Of a stretch of DNA of 64,000 nucleotides, positions 1-10,588 are shown in pieces. Position numbers and translations under genes: made by a program. Each line of letters opens with the position of its first letter. The stretch's first letter is position 1. The DNA is from Stomoxys calcitrans (Eukaryota > Arthropoda > Insecta > Diptera > Muscidae). The stretch lies in the NCBI RefSeq assembly GCF_963082655.1, contig NC_081552.1:50001280-50065279 (forward strand), read 5' to 3'. The notes under the pieces were generated by a model that was given only the letters and a program-made list of their open reading frames with translations, did not search any database and had not been told where the DNA came from.

Positions 1-3000
1 GACGGTGGGTTCGTCAGCCAATTTGGGCCATGAAACCACAATGAGTTACAGGTGAGGTCCTGCGGCCTACAACCTCTTGTGCCGAGGTCGGCTGGATTGT
101 CATGAGTAGGGACGTGTCGCCATGTCCCCCCTGGAAGAAAGTCATGAATCTTGGACGTTCGATTTGCCACGTATGTTTCCCATGTCCATGGTGGTTTTGT
201 TAACCAGCCAAGGACAATGGATGAGTCCGTCCAAAGAGTTATGCCACTAATGTCTAGATCGACAGTGCATAGTACAAAATTGACAAGCTTTGCGAGAAGG
301 TAGGCTCCGTTGAGCTCTAGACGTGGCAGGCATACAGGCTTCAGTGGGGCTACTTTACTCTTTGCGACGAGCAAATTTGAGAAGACAACCGATTTGGAAG
401 TTTGACACCGAATGTACACACATGCGCACATTGCTGCCTGAGACGCGTCAGAGAACCCGTGAATCTCTACTGTATCAGAGGGATGATACTGTAGCCATCT
501 GGGTATGGAAATTTCTCCTATGTGATTCAAGTCAGTCACTAGAGCATTCCACTTCAGCAGGGTCTCTGGGCCGAGTTCGTCATCCCAATCCTGTCCTTCC
601 AGCCAAAGTTGCTGCATCAGTATCTTTGATCTTATCACTACAGGGGTCACCCATCCCGCAGGATCAAATAATTGCGCGACGGCAGAGAGGACTCTGCGTT
701 TGCTCATGGGCTGGTCTGTTGATATAGAGCCGAGGGTATAACTGAACGAATCAGTTAGTGCGTTCCACTTGATACCCAGTGTCCTAGTAGTGCTTGACTC
801 ATCGAAGCGTAGGAAATCAGAGTCATACAGACTCTCCTGTGGGAGATGTGCAAGCAAATGTGGGTCGTTCGCAGTCAACTTGACGAGAGGAAAGCCCGCC
901 TGCTTAAGGACTGATATCAAGTCCTCTTGCGCTCGAATGGTGTCCTCTATAGAGAAGCCGCCGGACAAAATGTCATCGACATATGTCTCTTTCCTTAATG
1001 CTTTCGCGACATTGGGAAATTCGTTCTCAGAGTCAGATGCAAGTTGCAAGAGTGTGCGAATAGCCAAAAACGGTGCGCAATTCAGACCAAAGGTAACCGT
1101 TTTTAGCTCAAAATCCTTTACCGGTCCCTTTGGATCCGGCCTGAAAAGAATGCGCTGATATGCTCTGTCGATCGGATGTAGCCATATTTGCCTATACATC
1201 TTTTGAATGTCGCCACAGAACACATATCGGTATCTGCGCCAATTGAGGATCACAGATGTCAAATCGGTTTGCAGTGTAGGTCCAGTGTGGAGCACATCAT
1301 TAAGCGAATAACCAGATTTGCTCTTACGAGATGCGTTGAACACAACTCTCACCTTTGTGGACTTGTGTTCTGGACGGACGACTGCGTGGTGTGGGAGATA
1401 AAAGGAATTGTATCGTCCATCGCAGTGGATTTCCTGAGACGAGGCCTCCTGAGCATGATCAAGAGAAATGTACTCGTTTAAAACCGAGTTGTACTCGGTT
1501 TTTAGCTCGGGATCATTAGAGAGCTTTGTCTCCATCCGATTATACTGAGCTAGAGCCAGAAAGCGAGACGAGCCAAGAGAAAGGGAGTCGGAGAATTCTG
1601 CTTTGAAAGGCAGTCTCACGACGTATTTACCGTCCGGGGATCTGGAGGTAGTTTTAGAGTAAAACTCTTCGCAAAACTGATCCTCTTCACAAAGAGGGGG
1701 AGCCATGGGTACCTCTTCTTGCTCCCAGAATTTCCTCAGAAGTTTGCTGATCCTTACATCTTCGGATTCAACCACGTTCGTGGAGAATGAGAAAATTCTT
1801 TCAGTTTGCATTGGACCGCTCAATACCCAGCCAAAAACTGTATTGTATGCTGAGGTATCGCCACATATATTTTTTCTGATTCCTTCAATGTTTATGAATC
1901 GTTCCGAATCATTGCCTAGAATCAGGTCAATTTGAGCGGATTTGTTGAAATTTGGATCGGCCAGATCTAGCTCCTCCAACTCTGAGGGATTTGAGATTTC
2001 GAACGAGACGGAAGGAAGCCATTTTGTCATTTTAGGCAATACTATTGCTGAGACTGAAAAGCGGACATCGTATTTCTCCGCAACAATGACTAGTTGGCAT
2101 TCTTTATTCGATGTTTGAGTCTGTTCGCCAATTCCAGAAATCTCAAAGTGCGCTTTAGAGGTGGGAATTTGCAAGCGCCTCTGAATTCTTTGTGTTATAA
2201 AGGTTCGTTGAGAACCGGGATCAATAAGAGCTCTTAGCGTAAACAACTCCCCTTGATGTTCAACACGAACTAGAGCTGTTCGTAACAAAATCATGTCGTT
2301 GTTGGCCGAAAAATTTGCCTGAACATGCGAGGATCGCCTTGCGGCTGAAGTTGAGGGAGTCTCATTGTGAGATGTGCTTTTTGAATTCATGCCAGAGGAC
2401 TTAATTTGACCCTTGTCATCCTCGTGACCAGAATGGGTTACATGATCTTCAGTTTTCTCTTCTGGCTTACTTCTTAGATGAAGCAGAGTGTGGTGTGGCT
2501 TATGACAAATAATACAAGTGTTTACACTCTTGCAATTTGTCTTGAGATGAGATGAGGAGAGACAATTTATGCACAATTTGTGCTTGTATGCAAAATCTAT
2601 GCGTTGTTGTGCAGTGTATTTCCGAAACTGTCCACAACTCCTTATTGTGTGGTCGGAACTGCAAAGGGGGCAAGAAGAGCTTAGCTTTTCTTGCGAGTGA
2701 TAAGTTTGGATCTTACCACTGCTTTGAGACGGGAGCGAACTTCTGGTCTTTGTGGCCTTTATGCTCGAGAGCCGTTCCACAATTTCGTACCTGTTGATGA
2801 GAAATTCATCGAGCTGGTTCCAGGTAGGAAGATCGCGATGAGATCTGAGGGATTGTTCCCACAGAGCCAGCGTTTCATCTGGCAATTTGGTCGAAACCAA
2901 ATATAACAATATGGGGTCCCAGCTTTCTACATTGACGTCCAGAGTCTTGAGAGTGCACAGACAATCATTCACGGTGGCTTGAATTTTGTGAATTGCCTCA

Positions 3001-3779
3001 CTGTTCTCCACAGAAGCTGACGGAATGTTGAAGAGAATCTTCAATTGGTTGTCCACTAAGACTCGCTTGTTCTCATAGCGAGCCTTTAGAGCACTCCAAG
3101 CGAGCTCAAAGTTCTCATCGCAAAGCGTGTATCTTTTGACTATGGCGCCGGCCGCACCCCTAGTCTTGTTCCGCAGATGATACAATTTCTGAGCTCTTGT
3201 TAATTTCGGATGGTTGACGTAGACCGCCGTGAACATGTCACGGAAAGACGGCCATTCTTCGTAACCTCCTTTAAAAATTTCCGTATCACACGGAGGGACC
3301 TTGATGTAACTGTCAGCTACATCTTGAGACGAGTGGTTAACCGAAGGCTGGGGAAGGTAAGCCGGAATAAGGCTGTGCCTCGCGTTTTGGCGAGCATTTC
3401 CGCCTGATATTCTTAGAATATCTAGGATTTGGGACCTTGCCGTGTAATAGGCTTCAGAGCTGGCGTTGAAATTAATTCTAGCGTTCTCCCTAAAGTCCTT
3501 GGTGTTGACATTTCTTGGAGCTAGCATGAGACCTTCATAGGTAGCTTGAAGTCGTTGCCACCGATTCTCGAGGTCTTCCAATTTCACCTCCAAAACAGAA
3601 TCAGTCTGATCCTGAATGTCGCTCTGTTCAAATTGAGTACAAAAGTTGATCAAGTGGTCGCAGTCAAATAGAAACTTGTCATGATTCAAAGACCTCTTAA
3701 TTGCGGAAGCGGGATCTGATAAAGGATTGGATCCTGAAGACTGGGAAGCCATGTCTGCGGTCGCGTTCTCTAAGCTCAT
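1..3779 (-). CDS. BEL/Pao retrotransposon gag-pol polyprotein, runs off left edge
   Basis: I translated the minus strand from the ATG at 3779 and it stays open to base 1, about 1,260 codons with no stop or frameshift. In order: a Gag region with a DUF1759-like stretch (GGYEEWPSFRDMF, near residue 170); Cys/His knuckles (CPLC, CINC, CIIC, about residues 373-430); an aspartic protease motif DPGSQRTFI near 520; reverse transcriptase with the catalytic YVDDILSG near 931; a Pao-type connection (FDPAGWVTPV); and RNase H (GFSDASQAAM near 1108, LWTDSSIVLGWL near 1183). The order gag-PR-RT-RNaseH in one frame, with YVDDILSG, is typical of BEL/Pao. The integrase would lie beyond the left edge. An in-frame TGA lies upstream of the chosen ATG with no earlier in-frame Met. 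The plus-strand ORFs here are shadows. The intact frame suggests a young, possibly competent copy. Confidence 0.93.
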   Translation of the reverse strand, partial: MSLENATADMASQSSGSNPLSDPASAIKRSLNHDKFLFDCDHLINFCTQFEQSDIQDQTDSVLEVKLEDLENRWQRLQATYEGLMLAPRNVNTKDFRENARINFNASSEAYYTARSQILDILRISGGNARQNARHSLIPAYLPQPSVNHSSQDVADSYIKVPPCDTEIFKGGYEEWPSFRDMFTAVYVNHPKLTRAQKLYHLRNKTRGAAGAIVKRYTLCDENFELAWSALKARYENKRVLVDNQLKILFNIPSASVENSEAIHKIQATVNDCLCTLKTLDVNVESWDPILLYLVSTKLPDETLALWEQSLRSHRDLPTWNQLDEFLINRYEIVERLSSIKATKTRSSLPSQSSGKIQTYHSQEKLSSSCPLCSSDHTIRSCGQFRKYTAQQRIDFAYKHKLCINCLSSSHLKTNCKSVNTCIICHKPHHTLLHLRSKPEEKTEDHVTHSGHEDDKGQIKSSGMNSKSTSHNETPSTSAARRSSHVQANFSANNDMILLRTALVRVEHQGELFTLRALIDPGSQRTFITQRIQRRLQIPTSKAHFEISGIGEQTQTSNKECQLVIVAEKYDVRFSVSAIVLPKMTKWLPSVSFEISNPSELEELDLADPNFNKSAQIDLILGNDSERFINIEGIRKNICGDTSAYNTVFGWVLSGPMQTERIFSFSTNVVESEDVRISKLLRKFWEQEEVPMAPPLCEEDQFCEEFYSKTTSRSPDGKYVVRLPFKAEFSDSLSLGSSRFLALAQYNRMETKLSNDPELKTEYNSVLNEYISLDHAQEASSQEIHCDGRYNSFYLPHHAVVRPEHKSTKVRVVFNASRKSKSGYSLNDVLHTGPTLQTDLTSVILNWRRYRYVFCGDIQKMYRQIWLHPIDRAYQRILFRPDPKGPVKDFELKTVTFGLNCAPFLAIRTLLQLASDSENEFPNVAKALRKETYVDDILSGGFSIEDTIRAQEDLISVLKQAGFPLVKLTANDPHLLAHLPQESLYDSDFLRFDESSTTRTLGIKWNALTDSFSYTLGSISTDQPMSKRRVLSAVAQLFDPAGWVTPVVIRSKILMQQLWLEGQDWDDELGPETLLKWNALVTDLNHIGEISIPRWLQYHPSDTVEIHGFSDASQAAMCACVYIRCQTSKSVVFSNLLVAKSKVAPLKPVCLPRLELNGAYLLAKLVNFVLCTVDLDISGITLWTDSSIVLGWLTKPPWTWETYVANRTSKIHDFLPGGTWRHVPTHDNPADLGTRGCRPQDLTCNSLWFHGPNWLTNPP

Positions 3780-4660
3780 TTTGTACTGAATCCGTAAAAT
3801 AAAGTGAACAATGAGAAATAGAGTAGGTAAGCGAAGTGGAAAGAGCTTTCAACTCCTGTCTGAGAAAGTAATGCAGAAGAATTATTTGGTAGAATGTCGT
3901 AAGAAAATCTGTTTGCCTTTGGAAACCCAGTGAGATCGAGACAATTTTGATTTGCGATTGAATTGAGTGCAAGCGTAAAGCTCCGATGAATAACCAAATT
4001 GTTCCGCCGGTAAGAGGTGATAAGATTCTGAATAATTAAAGAAGCGGTTCCCGCATTAAATGCCAAATATAGATTAAAAATCAGAATCTTAGCGGGCGTC
4101 TAAAGAGTAGTCTTAGACTTAAAGCGAGAGTACCAATGGCAAGATCTTAGAGTTAACCCAAATAATTCATACTACTAAAGGTGAGGGACTGAAATTCTTG
4201 AGATGGGCATAATAGTAAGGACAAGTGGTGTCCGCAAATTCAAGTCAGAGGAATTGTACCAAATTCATGAAATGTAGTTCAATAGAGAGATAAACCTCTA
4301 CTCGAATCGCACTCTAATTAAAAGGGAACAACCTCTACTGTAGAGGAGGAGCGCATAAAGAGAATTTCTTGAACTTTACTGTGCGCAATTATGGTATTTA
4401 GTAATTCACAAGATAGTCAAATGACATTTGTTGAAATTTTTTGGAGTTGATTTCTTGACCATATGTGAAAATGAATGTTGTAAAACCGCAAAAAACACAT
4501 ACGTCTTTGTTACTCCAGAAATTTCTTCAAATATCTCTGATTACTTCATAAAAATCTTCAACTTGTTAAACAAGTTCACATAAAGGCGAACCGATGACAC
4601 ACAACTAAGTATGTTAGACAATGCAGACGGGGATTACCTTAATCGATGGTACTCTCAGTG
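3780..4660 (-). other. BEL/Pao 5' untranslated leader
   Basis: This is about 880 bp between the polyprotein start and the candidate primer-binding site. No conserved protein is recognised. Short minus-strand ORFs at 3776-4066 and 3697-3972 end at or run into the gag start and have no recognisable motif. Read on the minus strand it would be the 5' leader with packaging and translation-start signals. Confidence 0.5.
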
Positions 4661-4678
4661 AACGGCTTCGATGGACCA
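4661..4678 (-). other. Candidate tRNA primer-binding site of the BEL/Pao element
   Basis: On the minus strand a stretch beginning TGGTCCATCG directly follows a CA dinucleotide at 4680-4679. Primer-binding sites begin TGG, complementary to the CCA end of a tRNA, and start at or just after the LTR. I could not match it to a specific tRNA, so this is positional inference. Confidence 0.3.
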
Positions 4679-5095
4679 TGCACAAGATTGGGGGGTTTCC
4701 TAGCTAGACGGAGCGGGGGTGATTGAGATCACTTGGGGATTTGTGGTGCTAGCGATGAAATGATGAGAGGCGATGTGACGTCACTGTAGGAATTCCCTGT
4801 GTGGCTGTGGATGTTAAGTGGACTGTAAGTGCGGGAGTTTTTTAACTTATTATTCCTCGTACACAGAGGAATAATGAGTTAAATAGGAAAATGAAGTATC
4901 CAAAACGAAAAGAAAAAAAATAAGAAGACGGTAAGTGTCGGGTTATGAGAGGTACAACGTTGGGTTTTATTGGGAAAAACAGAGAGGGGAAAAGAGATGT
5001 GGATGCTCACCTGGCTGCGGTTGTGGAAGAAGTGAAATTGTATACATTTGAAAAAAGGCAAGTGAGCTGCAGTACTAAAAGGCTTATAGCTAACA
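4679..5095 (-). repeat. Candidate 5' LTR of the BEL/Pao element
   Basis: Read on the minus strand the segment begins TGTTAGC (from 5095) and ends TGCA (at 4679), about 417 bp, a common size for BEL/Pao LTRs. It contains a polyadenylation-like AATAAA near 4970 and a strong 17-bp inverted repeat at 4842-4882. The partner LTR is outside the window, so the ends are inferred from the TG...CA rule and from the AT-rich unrelated DNA beyond 5095. Confidence 0.45.
4842..4882. repeat. 17-bp inverted repeat inside the candidate LTR
   Basis: The left arm at 4842-4858 (TTAACTTATTATTCCTC) pairs with the right arm at 4866-4882 with one mismatch, around a 7-base loop (GTACACA). In RNA this would be a stable hairpin. 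Its place in the LTR fits a role in the R/U5 region, but no function can be assigned. Confidence 0.8.
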
Positions 5096-5483
5096 ATTCA
5101 CAATAGTCTTACACTCTATTCCAGATTAGTACGGATGGCAAAAAAGGGGGATATCTTATACGCTATACAATTCATAATAATAATTCACAATTCAATTAAA
5201 ATTCATGGCACTTATTCTACCTTATATTCTTAAATTTAAAGGGACAAATTCAAATTTGTCCAAAATATGTATCTTATTCTTCGATTCAAATAAAGATTTC
5301 ATGAATTTTTCTGAATTTTATTTAATTATTTTTTGTTTTTAAAAAACTTTCCTATATCTCTTAAAAATCTCCCTTTATGTATATAGAAAGATATAAAGAT
5401 TTTGTCAAATAGTTTTTTCTATAGCAAATTTTGGAAAGTTTTCTCCATAAAAATTTTGTTCAAATGTTATATCTGCGGGAAAC
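5096..5483. other. AT-rich intergenic DNA, no gene seen
   Basis: Strongly AT-rich sequence between the BEL/Pao LTR and the next DINE-like element. Only short chance ORFs are present and no motif is recognised. Confidence 0.7.
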
Positions 5484-7596
5484 TTTTATACCCACCACCG
5501 AAGGATGGGGGTATATTCATTTTGTCATTCCGTTTGCAACACATCGAAATATCCATTTCCGACCCTATAAAGTATATATATTCTTGATCAGCGTAAAAAT
5601 CTAAGACGATCTAGCCATGTCCGTCCGTCTGTCTGTTGAAATCACGCTACAGTCTTTAAAAATAGAGATATTGAGCTGAAATTTTGCACAGATTCCTTTT
5701 TTGTCCATAAGCAAGTTAAGTTCGAAGATGGGCTATATCGGACTATATTTTGATATAGCCTCCATATAGACCGATCCGCCGATTTAGGGTCTTAAGCCCA
5801 TAAAAGCCACATTTATTATCCGATTTTGTTGAAATTTGGGACAGTGGGTTGTGTTAGGCCCTTCGACATCCTTTGTCAATTTGGCTCAGATCGGTCCAGA
5901 TTTGGATATAACTGACATATAGACCGATCCTCCGATTTAGGGTCTAAGGCCCATAAAAGCCACATTTATTATCCGATTTCGCTGAAATTTGGGACAGTGA
6001 GTTGTCTTAGGCCCTTTGACATGTTTCTTTAATTTGGTCCAGATCGGTTCAGAATTGGATATAGCTGCCATATAGACCGATCCTCCGGTTTAGGGTCTTA
6101 GGCCCACAAAAGCCACATTTATTTTCCGATTTTGATGAAATTCGGGGCAGTGAATTGTGTAAGACCCATCGGCATACTTCGTTAATTTGGCTTAGATCGG
6201 TCCAGATTTGGATATAGCTGCCATATAGACCGATCCTCCGATTTAGGGTCTAAGGCCCATAAAAGCCACATTTATTATCCGATTTCGCTGAAATTTGGGA
6301 CAGGGATTTATGTTAGGCCCTTCAACTTCCTTCGTTAATTTGGACCAGATCGGTACAGATTTGGATATAGCTGCCATATAGACCGATCCTCCGATTTAGG
6401 GTCTAAGGCCCATAAAAGCCACATTTATTATCCGATTTCGCTGAAATTTGGGACAGGGATTTATGTTAGGCCCTTCAACTTCCTTCGTTAATTTGGACCA
6501 GATCGGTACAGATTTGGATATAGCTGCCATATAGACCGATCCTCCGATTTAGGGTCTTAGGCCCACAAAAGCCAAATTTATTATCCGATTTTGATGAAAT
6601 TCGGGACAGTGAATTGTGTTAGGCCCATCGACATCCATCGTCAATTTGGCTCTGATCCGTTCAGATTTGGATATAGCTGCCATATAGACCGATTCTCCGA
6701 TTTAGGGTCTTAGGCCCACAAAAGCCATATTTATTATCCGATTTTGATGAAATTCGAGACAGCGAATTGTGTTGGGCCCATCGACATCCTTCGTCAATTT
6801 GGCCCAGATTTGGATATAGCTGACATATAGACCGATCCTCCGATTTAGGGTCTTAAGCCCATAAAAGCCACATTTACTATCCGATTTTGCTGAAGTTTGG
6901 GACAGTGAGTTGTCTTAGGCCCTTCGACATCTGTCTTCAATTTGGCCCAGATCGGTTCAGATTTGGATATAGCTGCCATATAGACCGATTTTTTGATTTA
7001 AGGTTTTAGGCCCATAAAATGCTCATTTATTGTCCGATGTCGCTGAAATTCGGGACAGTGAGTTAAATTAAGCCATACTTTTGCAATATCGCACAGATCG
7101 TTCCAGATTTGGATATAGCTGCCATATAGACCGATATCTAGGTTTTAGGTTTTGGGGCCATAAAAGACGCATTTATTGTCTGATGTCGCTGAAATTTGAG
7201 ACAGTGAGTTAAGTTAGGCTCTTCGACGTCCTTCTTCAATTTTGCCCAGATCGGTCTAGATTTGAACATAGCTGCCATATAGACCGATCTCTCGATTAAG
7301 GGTTTTGGGCCCGTAAAAGAGTCATTTATTGTCCGATTTCACTGAAATTTGACACAGTGACTTATGTTAGGCTTTTCGACATCCGTGTCGTATATGGTTC
7401 AGATCGGTTTATTTTTAGATATATCTACTGTACTTATTATTATTTGTCCAAATCGGAACATATTTTAATATAACTGATATGGGACATAAGTTATGAATTT
7501 TTCACCGAATTTTGATGAAAGGCGGTTTACATATATACGCGAGGTGGTGGGTATCCAAAGTTCGGCCCGGCCGAACTTAATGCCTTTTTACTTGTT
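5484..7596 (+). mobile_element. INE-1/DINE-1-like element, subfamily B, full length
   Basis: The 5' end reads TTTTATACCCACCACCGAAG and then GGGGGTATA, an interrupted inverted repeat around TATACCC/GGGTATA. It is followed by TATAAAGTATATATATTCTTG and a GATCTAGCCATGTCCGTCCG block. The 3' end is GGTGGTGGGTATCC, a palindromic TTCGGCCCGGCCGAA hairpin, and TTTTTACTTGTT. This order (GGGTATA palindrome, TATATATTCTTGATC, a CCGT-rich tract, central tandem repeats, 3' hairpin, terminal CTTGTT) matches the layout I recall for Drosophila INE-1/DINE-1, a non-autonomous Helentron-associated element. It has no coding capacity. The middle is a tandem array of 153-bp units. Confidence 0.8.
5690..7420 (+). repeat. 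Tandem array of 153-bp units inside the subfamily B DINE
   Basis: The anchor GACCGATC (after CATATA) falls at 5769, 5922, 6075, 6228, 6381, 6534, 6687, 6830, 6983, 7129 and 7282. Seven of the first eight... in fact eight of ten intervals are exactly 153 bp; the two exceptions (143 and 146) reflect small deletions. Each unit carries GGATATAGCTGCCATATAGA, an AAAAGCCACATTTATT block and a GCTGAAATTTGGGACAG block. Units at 6228-6381 and 6381-6534 are almost identical, which indicates recent local duplication. Confidence 0.9.
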
Positions 7597-7910
7597 TAAA
7601 AGTTTTATTTCTGTAAAAAATATTTGTTATTGTATCACTATCTCTTTTTCTGTGCTACTTTCCACACCATACCATAACCCTCTTCATGTTTTGCCACATG
7701 TATTTCTACATAAGATTATAACCACTCAAAACCATGTTTGGCTATGTGGCATATATGGTCCCTCTCTGTCCTGTGCTCAGTGTCAGTGTCTCCTAAATGT
7801 AACATTAAAACAATTAAAGCTCCAGTCTTTGTGGCACACAAAACCCAAAACACCAACTTGCAACATGGGAAAAGTCAAACTAAAAATGAAAAACTAAAAA
7901 ATAATAAAAA
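7597..7910. other. Unique AT-rich spacer, no gene seen
   Basis: This lies between two DINE-like elements. Small overlapping plus-strand ORFs here (7493-8031) start in or run into the repeats and have no recognisable motif. Confidence 0.6.
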
Positions 7911-8895
7911 AACAAGTAAGGAAAGGCTTAATTCGGGCGGTGCCGACTATATAATAGCCTACATCTACACTACGACTATAAATTCAGGCAATAGATATAT
8001 GCATGTATATGAGAGCTACATCCTAATTTGAACCTACTTTTTTTGAACAGATCGTTTGAAGACTATACCGCCAATTAAGTGATAATCTGACGATACATAT
8101 ATATTGAAGCTATATCTAAATCTAAACCGATATTGGTGAAACCTTGCAGATATGTTACGATATGTAATAAAACAATCCGTGCTAAATTTTCCACGGATAG
8201 GTTGAAAATTGTAATAACTACGGCCATTTAGGTGAAAATCAGGCGATACATATATATGGGAGCCAGGGACGTAGCCAGGATTTTATTTTGGGGGACGCCC
8301 CGCAAAATATCAAAAAATGCCAAAATTTTTCTGTTACTATGAAATTGGTAAAGATACCTCAAACTTTTTTTTGAAAATTATCATCTCTATAGATTGGAGG
8401 AATTGGCCCATCGGGGTGACATGTGGTTAAAGTCAGAGCTGAAATTTGTACATCTTGCCAGCATACTATTTGTCTTGCTAATATCTTAGTTTCATAGTGA
8501 TAATTTTGGCGAACCAGCTTGAATAGTTTGAAGCTAATCTTCAGGGGGGCTCGGTGCCGAGGCCCACCCCCCCTCCCCCTGACTGCGTCCCTTATGGCAG
8601 CTATATCTAACTCTGAACCGATTTGTACCAAAATCAATAGCATTCGTCCTTGAGCCAAAAGAGTGCCATGTGCAAAATTTCGTAACGATTGGACAACAAA
8701 TTTGACCTGTAAGGTATATGGACATTACAAATTACATGGGCTCACAGACGGACATGGCTCAATCGAACCAGAAAGTGATTCTGAGTCAATCGGTTTATCT
8801 ATCAATGGGTCTAGCTCTTCTCGTTCTTAGCGTTGCAAACAAATGCACAAACTTATAATATACTGTACCACAGTGGTGGTGTAGGGTATAAAAAA
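7911..8895 (-). mobile_element. DINE-like element, subfamily D, minus orientation, with nested insertion
   Basis: It begins AACAAGTAAGGAAAGG, the reverse complement of a CTTGTT-type 3' end, followed by a degraded hairpin. It ends with GTGGTGGTGTAGGGTATAAA, the reverse complement of the TTTATACCC 5' end. Units carry ATATATATTGAAGCTATATC-like motifs. Another repeat is inserted at 8267-8595, splitting a GGGAGC/AGCTATATC unit. Confidence 0.65.
8267..8595 (+). mobile_element. Unclassified dispersed repeat F, copy 1, nested in a DINE
   Basis: This foreign block interrupts a DINE unit. It begins CAGGGACGTAGCCAGG and ends near GACTGCGTCCCTTATGG, so the ends carry roughly complementary GGGACG/CGTCCC motifs. 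Flanking AGC bases may be a short target duplication. The same sequence recurs reverse-complemented at 43270-43592. There is no coding sequence. A MITE-like DNA element is possible but the family is not recognised. Confidence 0.6.
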
Positions 8896-9810
8896 CAAGG
8901 GACGAATAAAACTCAACCAACAGTTGCCATACAAATTATTTCAATCCTAAAGAGTAACTAAACTATCCATTGACATGAAGGTGGTCGTGGCAGATTGTGG
9001 CTTGGCAGTAATCCCTAACTTCTAGCTCTCACCCCACACATATGGTAATCAGGTAATGGGGAATTAACACAAACTGAACTTTGGGAATAGAATTGTGGGT
9101 AAACGAAATGAATATTTTACGCAATTAAAAACATTGTTTTTGAGGAAAAGTTTTTCAACATTAACGAGTTTTTATAATCGGACAGACCCAATAAAAGCTG
9201 ACAACGACAGCTGGGGAAGAAACATATGTATTTACAACCGCAATGCCAAAGATAGAATGTTCCTCTAAGTTGAAGAGAGAACTTAAACAAGTTTCAGCGT
9301 TCCTTTCCTCACTAATGCTGACGACATATTTGGCACTGTTAACTATGATTAAATCCCAATGAAATGCTATTGCTCTGCAATACTGTATTCGGACTGGGCT
9401 ATAACAATGAGATCCCTTATCAATTTAAATCGGACAGTTATCACTGATATTATAGAATTCCCTCCACACTTATTTACATCAAAAAATAGCATTATCAGAA
9501 AACTAATTGCTTTCTTTCATTATACTCTTAAGCCTACGGAATTAAAATTGACATACTCCTCAGCTAGATTAAGTTAGATTTGGTTCGGTTTGGTGACAGT
9601 CGGAAATTAGACTCACTTAGTCAATTTTTGCCCATTGCGATACCATAGAAGCGATAATACCAATTTCAAATGAAACTTTACTCGCCTCAAATCCTTCAAA
9701 ACTTCCATACAATTGATCAGAGCAAAGGTTTAATTTTGTTCCCTTTAAACACACATCAATTTGATATCATCTAAGACAAAATTTCCATCTGAACTCAAAC
9801 TTGTTAGACT

Positions 9811-9848
<38 letters not shown>

Positions 9849-10282
9849 GCTTCTCTATTGCACCTAAAAATTGCTATTCATACAATACAATTTCATTCGC
9901 ATAAAAAATTAGTTGCAATTTTTAGTTTTTAGTTGTATTTCCCAATTTCAATGTTGTTCTCCTATTTTGTGTGTTTTTGGTAATTTTCTTTTTACTACTT
10001 CTTAATGCAATTAAACTTTGATTAAATTTGCCTTTAACATATTCTCGTTATTGTGTGCTACTACTACTACCACTACAATAACTATGTCGTTGTTGTTTTC
10101 TAATTATTTCCGGTGTTTGCAACAGAGTTTTACGTACAACAACGACCACTGCAATGTTCTGTGGTAGGTATGACCCAAAAAACCAAACAGAATTAACACA
10201 AAACTATTTTTTTTTAAATGCAAGGACAAGTAGGATATACTAATTAAACGCACAGGTGAATTTCCACAAATGTCGAATATAC
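8896..10282. other. Unique intergenic or intronic DNA, no gene seen
   Basis: About 1.4 kb without recognisable coding sequence or dispersed repeats. It holds a CT-rich microsatellite at 9811-9850 and AT-rich DNA. The short ORFs at 9359-9577 and 10104-10289 show no motif. Confidence 0.6.
9811..9850. repeat. (CT)n microsatellite
   Basis: TTCTCTTTCT followed by about twelve CT units and a short imperfect tail. On the complementary strand this is a GAGA tract, but nothing nearby marks it as a promoter. Confidence 0.9.
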
Positions 10283-10588
10283 ATTGCAAATTTTGCCCAT
10301 GAACATTCTACTAAGGAACAGGGGCAAACTTCTCACATATCAATGTATGCAGTCCGATTTAAGTTTTAAGCTCAATGATAAGCGGCCTCCTTTTTATAGC
10401 CGAGTCCGAACGGCGTGCCGCAGTGCGACACCTCTTTGGTGAGAAGTTTTACATGGCATAGTACCTCACAAATATTGCCAGCATTAGGAGGGGAAAATCT
10501 TTTCTGATTTTCTCGCCAGGATTCGAACCCAGGCGTTCAGCGTCATAAGCGGACATGCTAATCTCTGCGCTACGGTGGTCTCCGTCAA
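10283..10588 (-). mobile_element. tRNA-derived SINE, copy 1
   Basis: On the minus strand the head near 10580 shows a tRNA-like A box (TAGCGCAGAGATTAGC) and a B box (GGTTCGAATCC) spaced as in a tRNA. It is followed by an unrelated body (AAAGAGGTGTCGCACTGCGG, TTCGGACTCGGCTATAAA) and a tail (GAGAAGTTTGCCCCTGTTCC). An internal pol III promoter plus a non-tRNA body is the definition of a SINE. A related plus-strand copy is at 21061-21378. The open frame at 10484-10702 is a shadow. Confidence 0.75.

Noticed and set aside
323..3407. Several plus-strand ORFs of 65-134 codons
   Set aside because: All lie opposite the continuous BEL/Pao reading frame on the minus strand and have no motifs of their own.
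5690..7420. Possible CRISPR-like array because of regular repeats
   Set aside because: The whole 153-bp unit is repeated, with no short repeat/variable spacer pattern, and the DNA is from an insect.
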